This document shows, in pieces, positions 1-8,604 of a DNA stretch of 20,501 nucleotides. Positions within the stretch are counted from its first letter, which is position 1, and each line of letters opens with the position of its first letter. The stretch is from Ruminococcaceae bacterium UBA5396 (GTDB taxonomy: Bacteria; Bacillota; Clostridia; Oscillospirales; Acutalibacteraceae), in contig DHOG01000179.1 in assembly GCA_002410715.1 (NCBI GenBank), positions 1 through 20,501 of the forward strand. The letters run 5' to 3'. The notes below the pieces were generated by a model. It did not search any database, had not been told where the DNA came from, and was given only the letters and a program-made list of their open reading frames with translations. A program made the translations under genes and the position numbers.

Positions 1-15
1 AGGATGGTTAAATTA

Positions 16-1389
16 ATGCCGAAGGAATATCGCACCATCCAAGAGGTCGCAGGACCGCTTATGCTGGTTCGTGATGTCGAGGATGTTAAATTTAATGAAC
101 TGGGCGAAATTGAGCTGAAAAACGGTGAGAAGCGCCGTTGCCGCGTTCTTGAAGTGGACGGTTCCAATGCGCTTGTGCAGCTTTTTGAAAGCTCGACCGG
201 TATTAACCTTTCCAACAGCAAGGTTCGCTTTCTCGGAAGGCAGATGGAGCTTGGGGTATCCATGGATATGCTGGGACGGGTTTTCGACGGTCTAGGACGC
301 CCGATAGACGATGGTCCCGAGCTGCTTCCCGAACAAAGGCTTGATATCAACGGCACCCCTATGAATCCGGCGGGACGCAGTTACCCGCAAGAATTTATCC
401 AAACGGGTATTTCGGCGATTGACGGTCTTAACACCCTTGTCCGCGGACAAAAGCTACCCATTTTCTCGGCAAGCGGTCTGCCTCATGCCCAGCTGGCAGC
501 ACAGATTGCCCGCCAGGCAAAGGTGCGCGGTGAGGGTGAGCAGTTTGCCGTTGTTTTCGCGGCAATAGGCATCACGTTTGAGGAATCAAACTTTTTTATC
601 GAGAGCTTTCGTGAGACCGGAGCAATTGACCGGACGGTTCTGTTTATTAACCTTGCAAACCATCCTGCCATCGAACGTATTTCTACGCCCAGAATGGCAC
701 TGACTGCGGCTGAATTTCTGGCTTTTGAAAGGGATATGCACGTTCTGGTCATCCTAACCGATATCACAAACTACGCCGATGCCCTGCGTGAGGTTTCGGC
801 AGCCCGCAAAGAGGTTCCCGGCAGACGTGGTTATCCGGGTTATATGTACACCGACCTTGCCGGTTTATATGAAAGAGCCGGGCGACAGCACGGCAAGAGC
901 GGCAGTATCACCATGATCCCTATTCTCTCCATGCCGGAGGATGACAAGACCCATCCCATTCCCGATCTTACCGGTTATATTACCGAAGGACAGATCATCC
1001 TCAGCCGCGAGCTGACACGTAAAAACATTCTGCCCCCTATTGATGTTCTGCCTTCTCTTTCCCGACTTAAAGATAAAGGAATCGGCAAAGGAAAAACACG
1101 CGAGGATCATTCCGGTACCATGAATCAGCTATTTTCTGCCTATGCCCGAGGCAAGGATGCAAAAGAGCTGATGGTTATATTGGGTGAGGCTGCTTTGACC
1201 GATATTGACAAGCTTTACGCCGCCTTTGCAGATGAGTTTGAAAAGCAATATGTTTCTCAGGGCTATCAGACCAATCGCAGTATTGAGGAAACGCTGGACA
1301 TCGGCTGGCAGCTTCTGAAAATGCTTCCGCGCAGCGAGCTGAAGCGTATTAGCGAAGATATTCTTGATCAGTATTATCCTAAGGATTGA
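16..1389 (+). CDS. ntpB: V/A-type ATP synthase subunit B
   Basis: This is the non-catalytic nucleotide-binding subunit of the peripheral V1/A1 hexamer, which alternates with catalytic subunit A in a membrane H+- or Na+-translocating ATPase. The protein has 457 residues, the usual family length. An N-terminal beta-barrel is followed by the nucleotide-binding fold. The Walker A position (about 150-161, [12 protein letters not shown]) lacks the GKT of catalytic subunits, as expected for B. The ATPase alpha/beta signature PSLSRL lies further downstream. I chose the ATG at 16 because the protein then begins [15 protein letters not shown] like its relatives, and an AGGATGG ribosome-binding site sits 8 nt upstream. 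An in-frame ATG at 4 would overlap that site. The stop is followed 13 nt later by subunit D. Genes for A, C, E, F, I and K are presumably left of the window. Confidence 0.96.
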   Translation: MPKEYRTIQEVAGPLMLVRDVEDVKFNELGEIELKNGEKRRCRVLEVDGSNALVQLFESSTGINLSNSKVRFLGRQMELGVSMDMLGRVFDGLGRPIDDGPELLPEQRLDINGTPMNPAGRSYPQEFIQTGISAIDGLNTLVRGQKLPIFSASGLPHAQLAAQIARQAKVRGEGEQFAVVFAAIGITFEESNFFIESFRETGAIDRTVLFINLANHPAIERISTPRMALTAAEFLAFERDMHVLVILTDITNYADALREVSAARKEVPGRRGYPGYMYTDLAGLYERAGRQHGKSGSITMIPILSMPEDDKTHPIPDLTGYITEGQIILSRELTRKNILPPIDVLPSLSRLKDKGIGKGKTREDHSGTMNQLFSAYARGKDAKELMVILGEAALTDIDKLYAAFADEFEKQYVSQGYQTNRSIEETLDIGWQLLKMLPRSELKRISEDILDQYYPKD

Positions 1390-1402
1390 GGTGACATAAA
1401 GC

Positions 1403-2056
1403 GTGGCCGTAATCAATGTAAACCCTACCCGCATGGAGCTGACCAATCTTAAGCGACGCCTTGTAACGGCACGCCGCGGCCATCGCCTTCTTAAAGACAA
1501 GCGGGATGAGCTAATGCGTCGGTTCCTTGATTTGGTGAAAGAGAACAAGCAATTGCGCAAAAAAGTAGAACAAGCAGTTTACGAGGCAAATGCACACATG
1601 GCAATCGCCCGCTCACTTATGCAGCGCGAGGTACTGGATACTGCTTTGATGCAGCCCAAACAGCATGTGGAGCTGGAAATAGATCGTGAAAATGTTATGA
1701 GCGTACTTATTCCGCGGTTTCACACCAAGTTTAGTTCGGCTGACCGGAATGATATGTATTCATATGGATACGCTTTTACGTCGGGAGACCTTGATGCCGC
1801 TGTTAAGGTGTTTAGCGATATGCTTCCGTCCATGCTGCGGCTGGCAGAGGTGGAAAAGTCATGTCAGCTTATGGCTGTAGAAATCGAGAAAACAAGGCGC
1901 CGCGTGAATGCGCTTGAACATGTAATGATTCCCCAGTTTGAGGAAACCATCCGATATATCACCATGAAACTGGATGAAAGCGAGAGAAGTGCAACCACAA
2001 GGCTTATGAAAATCAAGGATAAGATGCTTGAAGATGCCCATCATTATAATCAATGA
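1403..2056 (+). CDS. ntpD: V/A-type ATP synthase subunit D
   Basis: This is the central rotor stalk subunit, which couples ATP hydrolysis or synthesis in the A3B3 head to rotation of the membrane ring. The protein has 217 residues and is almost entirely helical. The N-terminal pattern NVNPTRMELTNLKRRL followed by GHRLLKDKRDELMRRF is the conserved D-subunit signature. Long N- and C-terminal helices would pair as an antiparallel coiled coil, with the C-terminal helix around residues 150-200. The start is GTG at 1403, set by a GAGGTGA ribosome-binding site that overlaps the stop codon of subunit B, with 8-nt spacing. This points to translational coupling. It is normally one of the last genes of the operon, and here the next gene is ftsQ only 57 nt away on the same strand, with no terminator visible between them. 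Confidence 0.95.
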   Translation: MAVINVNPTRMELTNLKRRLVTARRGHRLLKDKRDELMRRFLDLVKENKQLRKKVEQAVYEANAHMAIARSLMQREVLDTALMQPKQHVELEIDRENVMSVLIPRFHTKFSSADRNDMYSYGYAFTSGDLDAAVKVFSDMLPSMLRLAEVEKSCQLMAVEIEKTRRRVNALEHVMIPQFEETIRYITMKLDESERSATTRLMKIKDKMLEDAHHYNQ

Positions 2057-2113
2057 TTATGAAGATATTTCAGGATAATATTTCTCAACAGCAGCGTGAA
2101 AGGGTGGTAGAAA

Positions 2114-3052
2114 TTGAATGATTTCGGAGCAAGCAATTCATCGCCATCTGGCGGGACAGGCCGCTCACGCAGGGGCGGACGCAGAAAGCGCCGCATAAAT
2201 AAAAAGCGTGTAGCCATCCTGTTTTTTATTTTAGTCATGATGATCACCGTCGTGATTGTCTCTGTTATGATGGTACACGCTTCAAAAAAACCAAAAGAAC
2301 AATCATCAACCGATAAAGAACCTGCGCTTTTCGGCGTAAGCTCCATATTGGTTGACGGCAATACCCATTACACTGATGACCAGATTATTGAGACCAGCGG
2401 CTTATACATCGGACAGAGCCTGTTTTTTGTAAATAAGCGGAGCGCTGCCGAAAGCATATTAAAGAATTTTCCTTATATCGACAAGGTTACCATCAAAAAC
2501 GCTTCCTTCAGCCAAATTAGCATAACAGTTTCGGAAGCAAAGCCGGTGGGTATTGTCAAATGGCAAAAAGATTGGCTTATCATCGGAGATAACGGCAAAG
2601 GATTAGAGCTGCTGAATCAGGATAGCAGCCGCCTGCCTGAATACGAAAAAATAGATTGTGATACCCTGAAAAACGGAGGTGTCGGCTGCCTCACAATAGA
2701 CAATCGTACCCAGGATATCATTAATACAATGACCTACTTTTTCAATCATACCAACCTAAAGGATGTCAATGAAATCGATCTTAAAAATTATAATGATTTA
2801 TCAATGAACTGGAAGAATGCCATTGAGATTAAGCTGGGTAGCGATGTCCTTTTGCGGGAAAAGCTGGATTTTGCTTCAATCACGCTTAATCGTACATTGA
2901 AAGAACACGGGGAGTCTGCCGAGGGAAGGATCGACCTGAGATACTATTCCGAAGCAAAACAGAAGGCAATTTTTACGCCGCGGGATTTAATCACCGATGC
3001 AACCGACTCGGCAAATTCTTCGGGTATCACCGAATCAGCTTCAGCAGAATAG
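2114..3052 (+). CDS. ftsQ: Cell division protein FtsQ/DivIB
   Basis: FtsQ/DivIB is a single-pass membrane component of the divisome that links FtsL/DivIC and the septal synthase to the division site. The visible order is a basic cytoplasmic tail rich in Arg and Lys (about 1-32), one membrane segment (about 33-54) and an extracytoplasmic POTRA domain (about 71-142, starting FGVSSILVDGNTHYTDDQI). A beta domain follows, with a Ser/Thr-rich end. The length of 312 residues fits the family. The start is TTG at 2114, supported by an AGGGTGGT ribosome-binding site 5 nt upstream; no in-frame ATG gives a comparable site. In many cluster layouts ftsQ follows murB, murC or ddl, but here it follows the ATPase genes and precedes ftsZ with no ftsA between. 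Confidence 0.88.
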   Translation: MNDFGASNSSPSGGTGRSRRGGRRKRRINKKRVAILFFILVMMITVVIVSVMMVHASKKPKEQSSTDKEPALFGVSSILVDGNTHYTDDQIIETSGLYIGQSLFFVNKRSAAESILKNFPYIDKVTIKNASFSQISITVSEAKPVGIVKWQKDWLIIGDNGKGLELLNQDSSRLPEYEKIDCDTLKNGGVGCLTIDNRTQDIINTMTYFFNHTNLKDVNEIDLKNYNDLSMNWKNAIEIKLGSDVLLREKLDFASITLNRTLKEHGESAEGRIDLRYYSEAKQKAIFTPRDLITDATDSANSSGITESASAE

Positions 3053-3118
3053 GATTAACACAGTTTTAGAAAAGGCGTCAAGTAAATCTTTTTCTGCAAT
3101 ATTTCTGCGGGGTAATAG

Positions 3119-3147
3119 TTGAATTTGCAGTCTGTTCATGTTAAAAT
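3119..3147 (+). promoter_or_regulatory. Candidate sigma-A promoter for ftsZ
   Basis: TTGAAT at 3119-3124 (4 of 6 to the -35 consensus) is separated by exactly 17 nt from TAAAAT at 3142-3147 (5 of 6 to the -10 consensus). Transcription would start near 3154, about 100 nt before the ftsZ start codon. The 203-nt ftsQ-ftsZ gap carries no gene. Besides this promoter it holds a small palindrome (GGTTCAGAACC, 3201-3211) and widely spaced complementary octamers (3106-3113 and 3209-3216). The promoter would let FtsZ be made independently of the upstream ATPase/ftsQ transcript. Confidence 0.55.
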
Positions 3148-3255
3148 TAGCAATAATAAGCCAAATAAAAGTCTATAAAAATTTATCTGTATAAAAAGAC
3201 GGTTCAGAACCCCGCAATTCAGATAATGGAAATAAAAGCTGAGAGGAAGGTTCAC

Positions 3256-4335
3256 ATGGGTTTTGCTTTTGATAATGATTTTGTGGATGGTGTCCAAATA
3301 CGGGTTGTCGGTATCGGAGGAGGAGGCGGAAATGCAGTTAATCGCATGGTTCGCACAGGAGTACAGGGCGTGGAATTTGTCTCCATAAATACCGACCGTC
3401 AAGCCCTCGCCATGTCACAGGCTACACATAAAATACAGATTGGTGAAAAACTGACACGGGGTACCGGTGCAGGCGCAAATCCTGAAAAAGGTCAGCGCGC
3501 TGCCGAGGAAAGCCGGGACGAAATTACGGCGGCACTTCAGGGCACCGACATGGTGTTTATTACAGCCGGTATGGGCGGCGGGACAGGTACCGGTGCTGCC
3601 CCCGTAATTGCCGAAATTGCCCGCGACCTCGGTATACTTACTGTCGGTATCGTAACCAAGCCTTTTTCTTTTGAAGGACGCAGACGTATGGAGCAGGCGG
3701 AAAGCGGAATCACCGCCCTGCGCGAGCATGTAGACAGTCTGGTTGTGATTCCAAACGAAAGACTTAAGATGGTAAGCGAACAGCGAATCACACTTGCAAA
3801 CGCTTTTGCGGTTGCAGATGATGTGCTTCGTCAGGGCGTTCAAAGTATTTCTCAGCTTATCAAAGTTCCCGGACTCGTGAATCTTGACTTTGCCGACGTT
3901 ACCACCGTTATGAAGGATGCCGGATATTCCCATATGGGCGTAGGACATGCCGAAGGCAAGGATAAGGCTGAAATAGCCGCAAAAACGGCTATCTCCAGTC
4001 CGCTTCTTGAAACCTCAATTGACGGCGCCAGAGGTGTTATTATCAATATAACCTCATCTCCCGATATTGACCTCGAGGATGTTGAGCTTGCTTCCTCTAT
4101 GATTTCACGTGCGGCACATCCGGATGCAACCATTATCTGGGGTGCAGCCTTTGACGAAAATCTCGACGATGAACTCAGTGTAACAGTAATCGCTACCGGA
4201 TTTTCCACCGACGGTTCCTATAAAGCACCCGAAGCAGGTACTACACTGCAAACCGGAGGCTTCAATCCCTCTTCCATTGCCGATGATGAGGACTTCACCA
4301 GCATTATGGATATCTTTAAAAAGCGCAGAGAATGA
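3256..4335 (+). CDS. ftsZ: Cell division GTPase FtsZ
   Basis: FtsZ is the tubulin-like GTPase that polymerises into the cytokinetic ring. The protein has 359 residues. The nucleotide-binding N-domain opens with [15 protein letters not shown]. The tubulin signature GGGTGTG is at 107-113, and the T7 catalytic loop, NLDFAD, is at 209-214. The folded part ends near residue 316. Only about 26 linker residues precede a C-terminal peptide of the form [18 protein letters not shown] chose the ATG at 3256 because GAGAGGAAGG ends 5 nt before it. An in-frame ATG at 3226 would add ten residues atypical of FtsZ and has no ribosome-binding site. The gene has its own candidate promoter and ends at a strong terminator, so it is probably also made as a monocistronic message. 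Confidence 0.98.
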   Translation: MGFAFDNDFVDGVQIRVVGIGGGGGNAVNRMVRTGVQGVEFVSINTDRQALAMSQATHKIQIGEKLTRGTGAGANPEKGQRAAEESRDEITAALQGTDMVFITAGMGGGTGTGAAPVIAEIARDLGILTVGIVTKPFSFEGRRRMEQAESGITALREHVDSLVVIPNERLKMVSEQRITLANAFAVADDVLRQGVQSISQLIKVPGLVNLDFADVTTVMKDAGYSHMGVGHAEGKDKAEIAAKTAISSPLLETSIDGARGVIINITSSPDIDLEDVELASSMISRAAHPDATIIWGAAFDENLDDELSVTVIATGFSTDGSYKAPEAGTTLQTGGFNPSSIADDEDFTSIMDIFKKRRE

Positions 4336-4355
4336 GCCTTCCACGCTGGATTCAG

Positions 4356-4388
4356 GCGGCAGACCCACTATGGTCTGCCGCTTTTTTT
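4356..4388 (+). terminator. Rho-independent terminator of ftsZ
   Basis: A perfect 10-bp GC-rich stem (4356-4365 with 4372-4381) with a 6-nt loop is followed directly by seven T residues (4382-4388), 20 nt after the ftsZ stop codon. It reads only on the plus strand; the minus-strand side is followed by no T-run. The rest of the ftsZ-murA convergent gap (4389-4518) has weak hairpins but no convincing terminator for murA. Confidence 0.93.
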
Positions 4389-4518
4389 ACTGGCTTTAAC
4401 CAATAAACCAGTGGTTATGCTGGCGAGAGAAATGTGCTTTCGCTTTTAGTACTTCCCTCTCTCTTCTGCGGATTACACACTAAAAATTCGTTCACCTGTA
4501 TATTTTAATGCCGCTGTT

Positions 4519-5775
4519 TTATTCAAGTCTTTTTACAACTGCGCCGATATCGCAAAGGTTCTGCTCTAAGTTTTCATATCCGCGATCAATATGATGGATA
4601 TGCGTGACCTCTGTGATGCCGTCCGCGGCAAGACCCGCAATTACAAGCGCAGCACCGCCACGAAGATCTGTACATTCAACCTCGGCGCCTGAAAGCCGGG
4701 GTACTCCTTCCACCACTGCAACCCGTCCTTCAATTTTAATTCTTGCACCCAATCTCATAAGCTCCCCGGCGTGTTTATAGCGGCTTTCAAATATATTTTC
4801 AATAAAAACACTGGTGCCGTCTGCCACACTAACCATTGCCATGGTGGGGGCTTGTGCATCGGTTGGAAATCCGGGATACGGCATGGTTCGGATTGACCGA
4901 ATCCGTTGTAATCGCGGCGGTGCCGTGATCGATAACTCACCGGCACCGGTGGTCACGGCGCATCCTGCCTCCTCAAACACAGGCAGAATGGTGGCAATAT
5001 GCTCCGGATAGACTGATTTTAATGTCAGCCTGCCGCCTGTGATTGCAGCCGCCGCCATATATGTAACGGTTTCAATTCGATCTGGAATTACGCTATGAGA
5101 ACAGCCGAAAAGTGCATCTACTCCCTCAACCGTAATTGCACTGTCTCCCGCTCCGGATATGCGGGCTCCGCATCGGTTGAGATAGTTACACAAATCTGTA
5201 ATTTCCGGTTCTCGTGCTGCATTCAGTATGGATGTGGTACCCTGGGCTGTAACCGAAGCCAGCAAAATGTTTTCGGTTGCCCCGACACTCGGGAAGGCAA
5301 GTGCTATGGTTGTGCCTTTCAGTCGCCCGGCTACGCGACACTCTAGCCTGCCGCCCTCTTCCACGATTTCCATTCCGAGCTGCCGCAGCGCCGAAAGATG
5401 AAGATCGATTGGTCTGGTTCCCAGTTCGCAGCCACCGGGAAATGACATGTGCGCCTCACCGGTTCGGGCAGCAATTGCGCCTAGAAATACAATCGAGGAT
5501 CGCATCTCCCGCATAAGTGTATCTGGGATGTCACTGCGGTTTAGGCTGGTAGAGTCTACCGTGACACAACCATTGGAACGGCTGACCGTGCAGCCCAGAT
5601 ATCGAAGAATCCGAATAGAGGCTGCCACATCAGAAAGCAACGGACAGTTATGTATTTCACTTGTTCCTCTGGCCAGCAAGGTGGCTGCCAGAACTGGGAG
5701 AGCACTGTTTTTAGCACCATGTATTTTCACTGCACCACTAATTCTATGTTTACCTTCAATCATCAGTCTCGACAT
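4519..5775 (-). CDS. murA: UDP-N-acetylglucosamine 1-carboxyvinyltransferase MurA
   Basis: MurA transfers enolpyruvate from phosphoenolpyruvate to UDP-GlcNAc in the cytoplasm, the first committed step of peptidoglycan synthesis and the fosfomycin target. The protein has 418 residues, the normal length. The substrate-binding KN pair is at 22-23. The catalytic loop PGGCELGTRPID contains Cys116, the residue alkylated by fosfomycin in classical MurA, so the enzyme is predicted sensitive. I chose the ATG at 5775: AAAGGGTG lies about 6 nt upstream, while the GTG at 5784 falls inside that ribosome-binding site. It is the last gene of the minus-strand cluster and lies 373 nt from murG, behind a terminator-like hairpin and a second structured element. 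It is therefore probably expressed separately or subject to attenuation. Whether this is the MurA1 or MurA2/MurZ paralogue cannot be told here. Confidence 0.96.
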   Translation of the reverse strand: MSRLMIEGKHRISGAVKIHGAKNSALPVLAATLLARGTSEIHNCPLLSDVAASIRILRYLGCTVSRSNGCVTVDSTSLNRSDIPDTLMREMRSSIVFLGAIAARTGEAHMSFPGGCELGTRPIDLHLSALRQLGMEIVEEGGRLECRVAGRLKGTTIALAFPSVGATENILLASVTAQGTTSILNAAREPEITDLCNYLNRCGARISGAGDSAITVEGVDALFGCSHSVIPDRIETVTYMAAAAITGGRLTLKSVYPEHIATILPVFEEAGCAVTTGAGELSITAPPRLQRIRSIRTMPYPGFPTDAQAPTMAMVSVADGTSVFIENIFESRYKHAGELMRLGARIKIEGRVAVVEGVPRLSGAEVECTDLRGGAALVIAGLAADGITEVTHIHHIDRGYENLEQNLCDIGAVVKRLE

Positions 5776-5860
5776 ATCACGCACCCTTTCGCTTTTGGAG
5801 AGGGCGTGACGGAACTAATGCAAACGACACATAAAATTGAATAAATAAAGAGTCCTGTGT

Positions 5861-5964
5861 GTTTTGCAGCAGCTCCAGCATACCAATATTCACAGCCGAT
5901 AGAGCAATATCGGTATATACCACAGGCAAGAGTACCCCTGTGGTCTTACACGCACCTGCAAAAC
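5861..5964 (-). promoter_or_regulatory. Candidate structured RNA element in the murA leader
   Basis: Within the 373-nt murG-murA gap, a perfect 9-bp closing stem (5861-5869 with 5956-5964) encloses two perfect hairpins. One has an 8-bp stem (5919-5926 with 5937-5944, 10-nt loop); the other a 6-bp stem (5896-5901 with 5908-5913, 6-nt loop). Neither is followed by a T-run on either strand, so they are not simple terminators. The element is 86 nt upstream of the murA start codon on the murA sense strand. I do not recognise it as a known riboswitch or T-box; the T-box antiterminator consensus is absent. It may be a cis-regulatory leader, a stand-alone small RNA or chance structure. Confidence 0.35.
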
Positions 5965-6002
5965 CATCCTATGCAAAAACGTACGTATGGGTGAATAATT
6001 GC

Positions 6003-6064
6003 AAAAAAAACGCCGGAATACAGACATAACCCTTTTGAAACAGGCTATGATCATAACCGACGCT
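6003..6064 (-). terminator. Long terminator-like hairpin between murG and murA
   Basis: On the minus strand an outer stem (6057-6064 with 6009-6016, 8 pairs including two G-T pairs) encloses an inner 7-bp stem (6043-6049 with 6025-6031, one G-T pair). The 3' arm runs into eight consecutive T residues (plus-strand A-run 6003-6010). This is a good intrinsic terminator and would end the transcript arriving from murG about 85 nt after its stop codon. A competing fold is possible: the minus-strand hexamers TTGAAA and TTTCAA, nested inside GACATA and TATGTC, would disrupt the terminator, so attenuation is conceivable. Confidence 0.6.
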
Positions 6065-6088
6065 TTTCAATTTGTAATATGTCCAGCT

Positions 6089-6116
6089 ATTATACGGGCG
6101 GTAATATATTTATGAA
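6089..6116 (-). promoter_or_regulatory. Candidate minus-strand promoter upstream of murA
   Basis: A perfect TATAAT (minus strand, 6094-6089) lies 16 nt from TTCATA (6116-6111; 4 of 6 to the -35 consensus). Transcription would begin near 6082, directly upstream of the terminator-like hairpin at 6003-6064, giving murA a leader of about 300 nt. The -35 match is modest, so this is only a candidate. I found no better promoter between the hairpin and murA. Confidence 0.35.
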
Positions 6117-6148
6117 GTAATTTCGGGCGAAATGAATTGTACTTACCA

Positions 6149-7285
6149 TTATTTTGATTTGCTTTCGCGATTTCTTAATGTCTGTTCAATCACCGCATAA
6201 ATTCGGTCATCTGCATCCAATATAGCCGATCGCCGCGCATTTTCACCCATTTTCCTCATTAATTCCGGAGCAGAGGTTATCCGCATAATTTCACGCCACA
6301 AACTGTCTGCTGTCAGGTTTTTTTCCTCAATGCAAACCGCTGCGCCCTTGTTAACCAAAGCCATCGCATTATGATACTGATGATTTTCTGCGACGTTGGG
6401 AGAGGGAATCAGTATGGACGGCCTTCCTGAAGCGGGAAGCTCACTTAAGGTCATTGCCCCGCATCGGGATATAACCAAATCTGCTGAGGCCATGCACCGT
6501 GCCATATCGTTAATATAGTCAAGCACGCGGATGCTCCTATTTTCTTCCGATAAACCGTTTTCACGCAGCTTGCCGATCATATCTATATATCCAGCCCGCC
6601 CGGTTGCGTGAATATGCTGCAGCTGCCCTGTCTTGGCGCTGCGGATCAGAACCTCGGTCATGGCACTATTGATTCTGCCTGCTCCGAGACTGCCGCCAAA
6701 CGAAAGGACCATTGGGCGATCGTCCAGTCCAAGCTCTTTTCTGGCGGTTTCACGGTCATAGTTTTGAAATTCTCGCCGTAAAGGATTGCCTGTGACGATT
6801 ACTTTGGCATCGGCGGGCAGATATTTTCGCGCCTCTTTTTCAGAAATAAGTACTGCATCTGCATATTTCGCCAATACACGCACTGTCACGCCCGGAAACG
6901 CATTTGACTCATGAACCAGCACCGGAATCCCCATTTTTGCTGCTTTTCGAAGTATCGGGCCGCTTACATATCCTCCGGTTCCAATTGCAACATCCGGAGC
7001 AAAGCGTCTCAGGATCTGCGCGCAGTCGGAACCCGCCGTTACCGCGTGGTAAGCCGCTGCAAAATTTCGCCCAATGTTTTTAATAGAAAGCTTACGCTGA
7101 AATCCCTGCACATTGACGGTTTCAAGGGGATAACCGGCTTCGGGAACCAGCCGTGTTTCCATCCGTCCCTTGGCACCCACAAACAGAATTTCTGCATGAG
7201 GATTTTCCTGCTTAATCTTTGCCGCTATGGCCAGCGCCGGATTTATATGGCCTGCTGTTCCGCCGCCTGTCAGTAAAGCTCGCAT
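6149..7285 (-). CDS. murG: UDP-GlcNAc:lipid I N-acetylglucosaminyltransferase MurG
   Basis: MurG adds GlcNAc to lipid I to make lipid II on the inner face of the membrane. It is a peripheral GT-B fold enzyme. The 378-residue protein shows the glycine-rich N-terminal loop GGGTAGHINPALA (7-19), GTGGYVSGP (102-110), HESNAFPG with the conserved His125, and the second glycine-rich segment SFGGSLGAGRIN (195-206). The C-domain carries AENHQYHNAMAL, used in UDP-GlcNAc binding. The ATG at 7285 is preceded by GGAGG with 8-nt spacing. ftsW ends 23 nt upstream, so the two are co-transcribed. Downstream, a terminator-like hairpin separates murG from murA. Confidence 0.97.
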   Translation of the reverse strand: MRALLTGGGTAGHINPALAIAAKIKQENPHAEILFVGAKGRMETRLVPEAGYPLETVNVQGFQRKLSIKNIGRNFAAAYHAVTAGSDCAQILRRFAPDVAIGTGGYVSGPILRKAAKMGIPVLVHESNAFPGVTVRVLAKYADAVLISEKEARKYLPADAKVIVTGNPLRREFQNYDRETARKELGLDDRPMVLSFGGSLGAGRINSAMTEVLIRSAKTGQLQHIHATGRAGYIDMIGKLRENGLSEENRSIRVLDYINDMARCMASADLVISRCGAMTLSELPASGRPSILIPSPNVAENHQYHNAMALVNKGAAVCIEEKNLTADSLWREIMRITSAPELMRKMGENARRSAILDADDRIYAVIEQTLRNRESKSK

Positions 7286-7308
7286 GATATGCGCCTCCAG
7301 TCTGGGTA

Positions 7309-8484
7309 TTATGATCCCCCTAATCCGGCATGTCTGGATACAGAAAGCACTACGCCCATTTGCGCTAACAGCATTACAAGAGACGTACCGCCGTAACTGA
7401 AAAAAGGCAGGCTGATTCCCGTATTGGGGATTGTATTGGTGACAACCGCCATATTCATAATTGCCTGTATTCCAACCTGGATGGTAAGACCAATGGCCAG
7501 CATGGATCCGAACTTATCAGGAGATTTCATACCAATGGTAATCCCGCGCCAGACAAGAAGTGCAAACAATACGATAATTAAAACTGCGCCAACAAAACCG
7601 AGTTCTTCGCAAATAACCGAAAATATAAAATCATTATGCGGTTCGGGTAGAAACAGGTGCTTCTGTCGGGAATTTCCCAGCCCCTGCCCCATAATTCCGC
7701 CTGATCCGATTGCAAACAAAGATTGGATTGTCTGCCATGCCTCGTTGCTGTTTTCTGCATAAGCCTTAACAGGATCAAACCATACATTGATTCGGTCCTG
7801 CTCGTAGCCTTTGATAAACACCATGAAGAAAAAGGCTGCCCCTCCAGCTCCCATTGTTAAGAGAAGATATAAAAGCCGCGTTCCGCCGACATACATCATG
7901 AATATCCCGATACCAAGCAGCAATATAGTTCCCGAAAGATGCGGTTCAATAAAGACAAGTCCGCAGGTAATTCCTAAAATCAGCATAAACGGCAGGTACC
8001 CTGCAGTAAATGTTTTCATCTTTTTATGATTGATTGATATCAGGTGGGCAAACAACAAAATCAGCGCAAATTTAGCAATTTCGGATGGCTGAAACTGGAC
8101 ACCGGGCAGACGTATCCAGCGATGTACGCCTGTAGAGGAAGGAAGCATAAGAGCCACAGCTAGAAGAATATAAGAAACTCCCATCAACGGGAAAGCCACA
8201 TGATGAAGAATATGATAGTCAACGGTTGATACACCCAGCATAATAATTACGCCTAAAATCGCAAATATTATTTGTTTCTTAATATAAAAGAAACTGTCGC
8301 CGCCGTTCCAGTAAAATGAATAGGCATAGCTTGCCGAAAACAGGCTGATTAAACCTACCACCAGAATAATCATCAGTATGACAAGGAACGGCATATCAAA
8401 GCCCTGTGACACCGAAAAAGCGCGCAGCCTTTTTTTCGGCTTTGCACTCGCAGCGTTGACCGATGAACTTCTTGAAGCCGCCAT
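7309..8484 (-). CDS. ftsW: Lipid II polymerase FtsW (SEDS family)
   Basis: SEDS proteins are membrane glycosyltransferases that polymerise lipid II together with a class B PBP; the dcw position argues for the division member FtsW rather than RodA. SpoVE, the sporulation relative, is an alternative label. From ATG 8484 the protein has 391 residues. A basic cytoplasmic start of about 30 residues is followed by roughly ten hydrophobic segments, and the C-terminal signature PNTGISLPFFSYGGTSL begins at residue 353. An upstream in-frame ATG at 8544 would add 20 residues without a ribosome-binding site. AAAGG lies 11 nt before 8484, so I prefer that start with moderate confidence. The 147-nt gap to mraY contains no gene; murD, often found here, is absent. 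Confidence 0.93.
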   Translation of the reverse strand: MAASRSSSVNAASAKPKKRLRAFSVSQGFDMPFLVILMIILVVGLISLFSASYAYSFYWNGGDSFFYIKKQIIFAILGVIIMLGVSTVDYHILHHVAFPLMGVSYILLAVALMLPSSTGVHRWIRLPGVQFQPSEIAKFALILLFAHLISINHKKMKTFTAGYLPFMLILGITCGLVFIEPHLSGTILLLGIGIFMMYVGGTRLLYLLLTMGAGGAAFFFMVFIKGYEQDRINVWFDPVKAYAENSNEAWQTIQSLFAIGSGGIMGQGLGNSRQKHLFLPEPHNDFIFSVICEELGFVGAVLIIVLFALLVWRGITIGMKSPDKFGSMLAIGLTIQVGIQAIMNMAVVTNTIPNTGISLPFFSYGGTSLVMLLAQMGVVLSVSRHAGLGGS

Positions 8485-8557
8485 TGTGAACCATACCTTT
8501 CTGTGCAGTATAATAATCAAAGCCTGTATATGTGCGTAATACATGCCCCAAGCCTAT

Positions 8558-8573
8558 TGGTTAAAATTAACCA
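8558..8573. repeat. Short palindrome in the mraY-ftsW gap
   Basis: Seven-base arms (TGGTTAA and TTAACCA) flank a 2-base centre. The site has the size and symmetry of a dimeric repressor operator and lies about 75 nt upstream of the ftsW start codon. No convincing promoter overlaps it: TATACT hexamers occur nearby but lack good -35 partners. Its role is unknown. Confidence 0.35.
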
Positions 8574-8604
8574 TTTATTCAGTATACCGGAGTATCTTCT
8601 GAAT

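Noticed and set aside
3106..3216. Complementary octamers flanking the ftsZ promoter
   Set aside because: The 8-bp arms are about 95 nt apart, which is easily chance and unlikely to form a stable hairpin.
3415..3948. 177-codon minus-strand frame inside ftsZ
   Set aside because: Antisense to a highly conserved part of ftsZ. Its Cys- and His-rich composition is typical of shadow translation.
4424..4462. Hairpin with GAGAGA/TCTCTC arms between ftsZ and murA
   Set aside because: It has interrupted stems and no T-run on either strand, so it is not called as the murA terminator.
5776..6148. T-box, c-di-GMP or other known riboswitch in the murA leader
   Set aside because: The conserved T-box antiterminator sequence and the cores of riboswitches I know were not seen, so it is reported only as an unclassified structured element.
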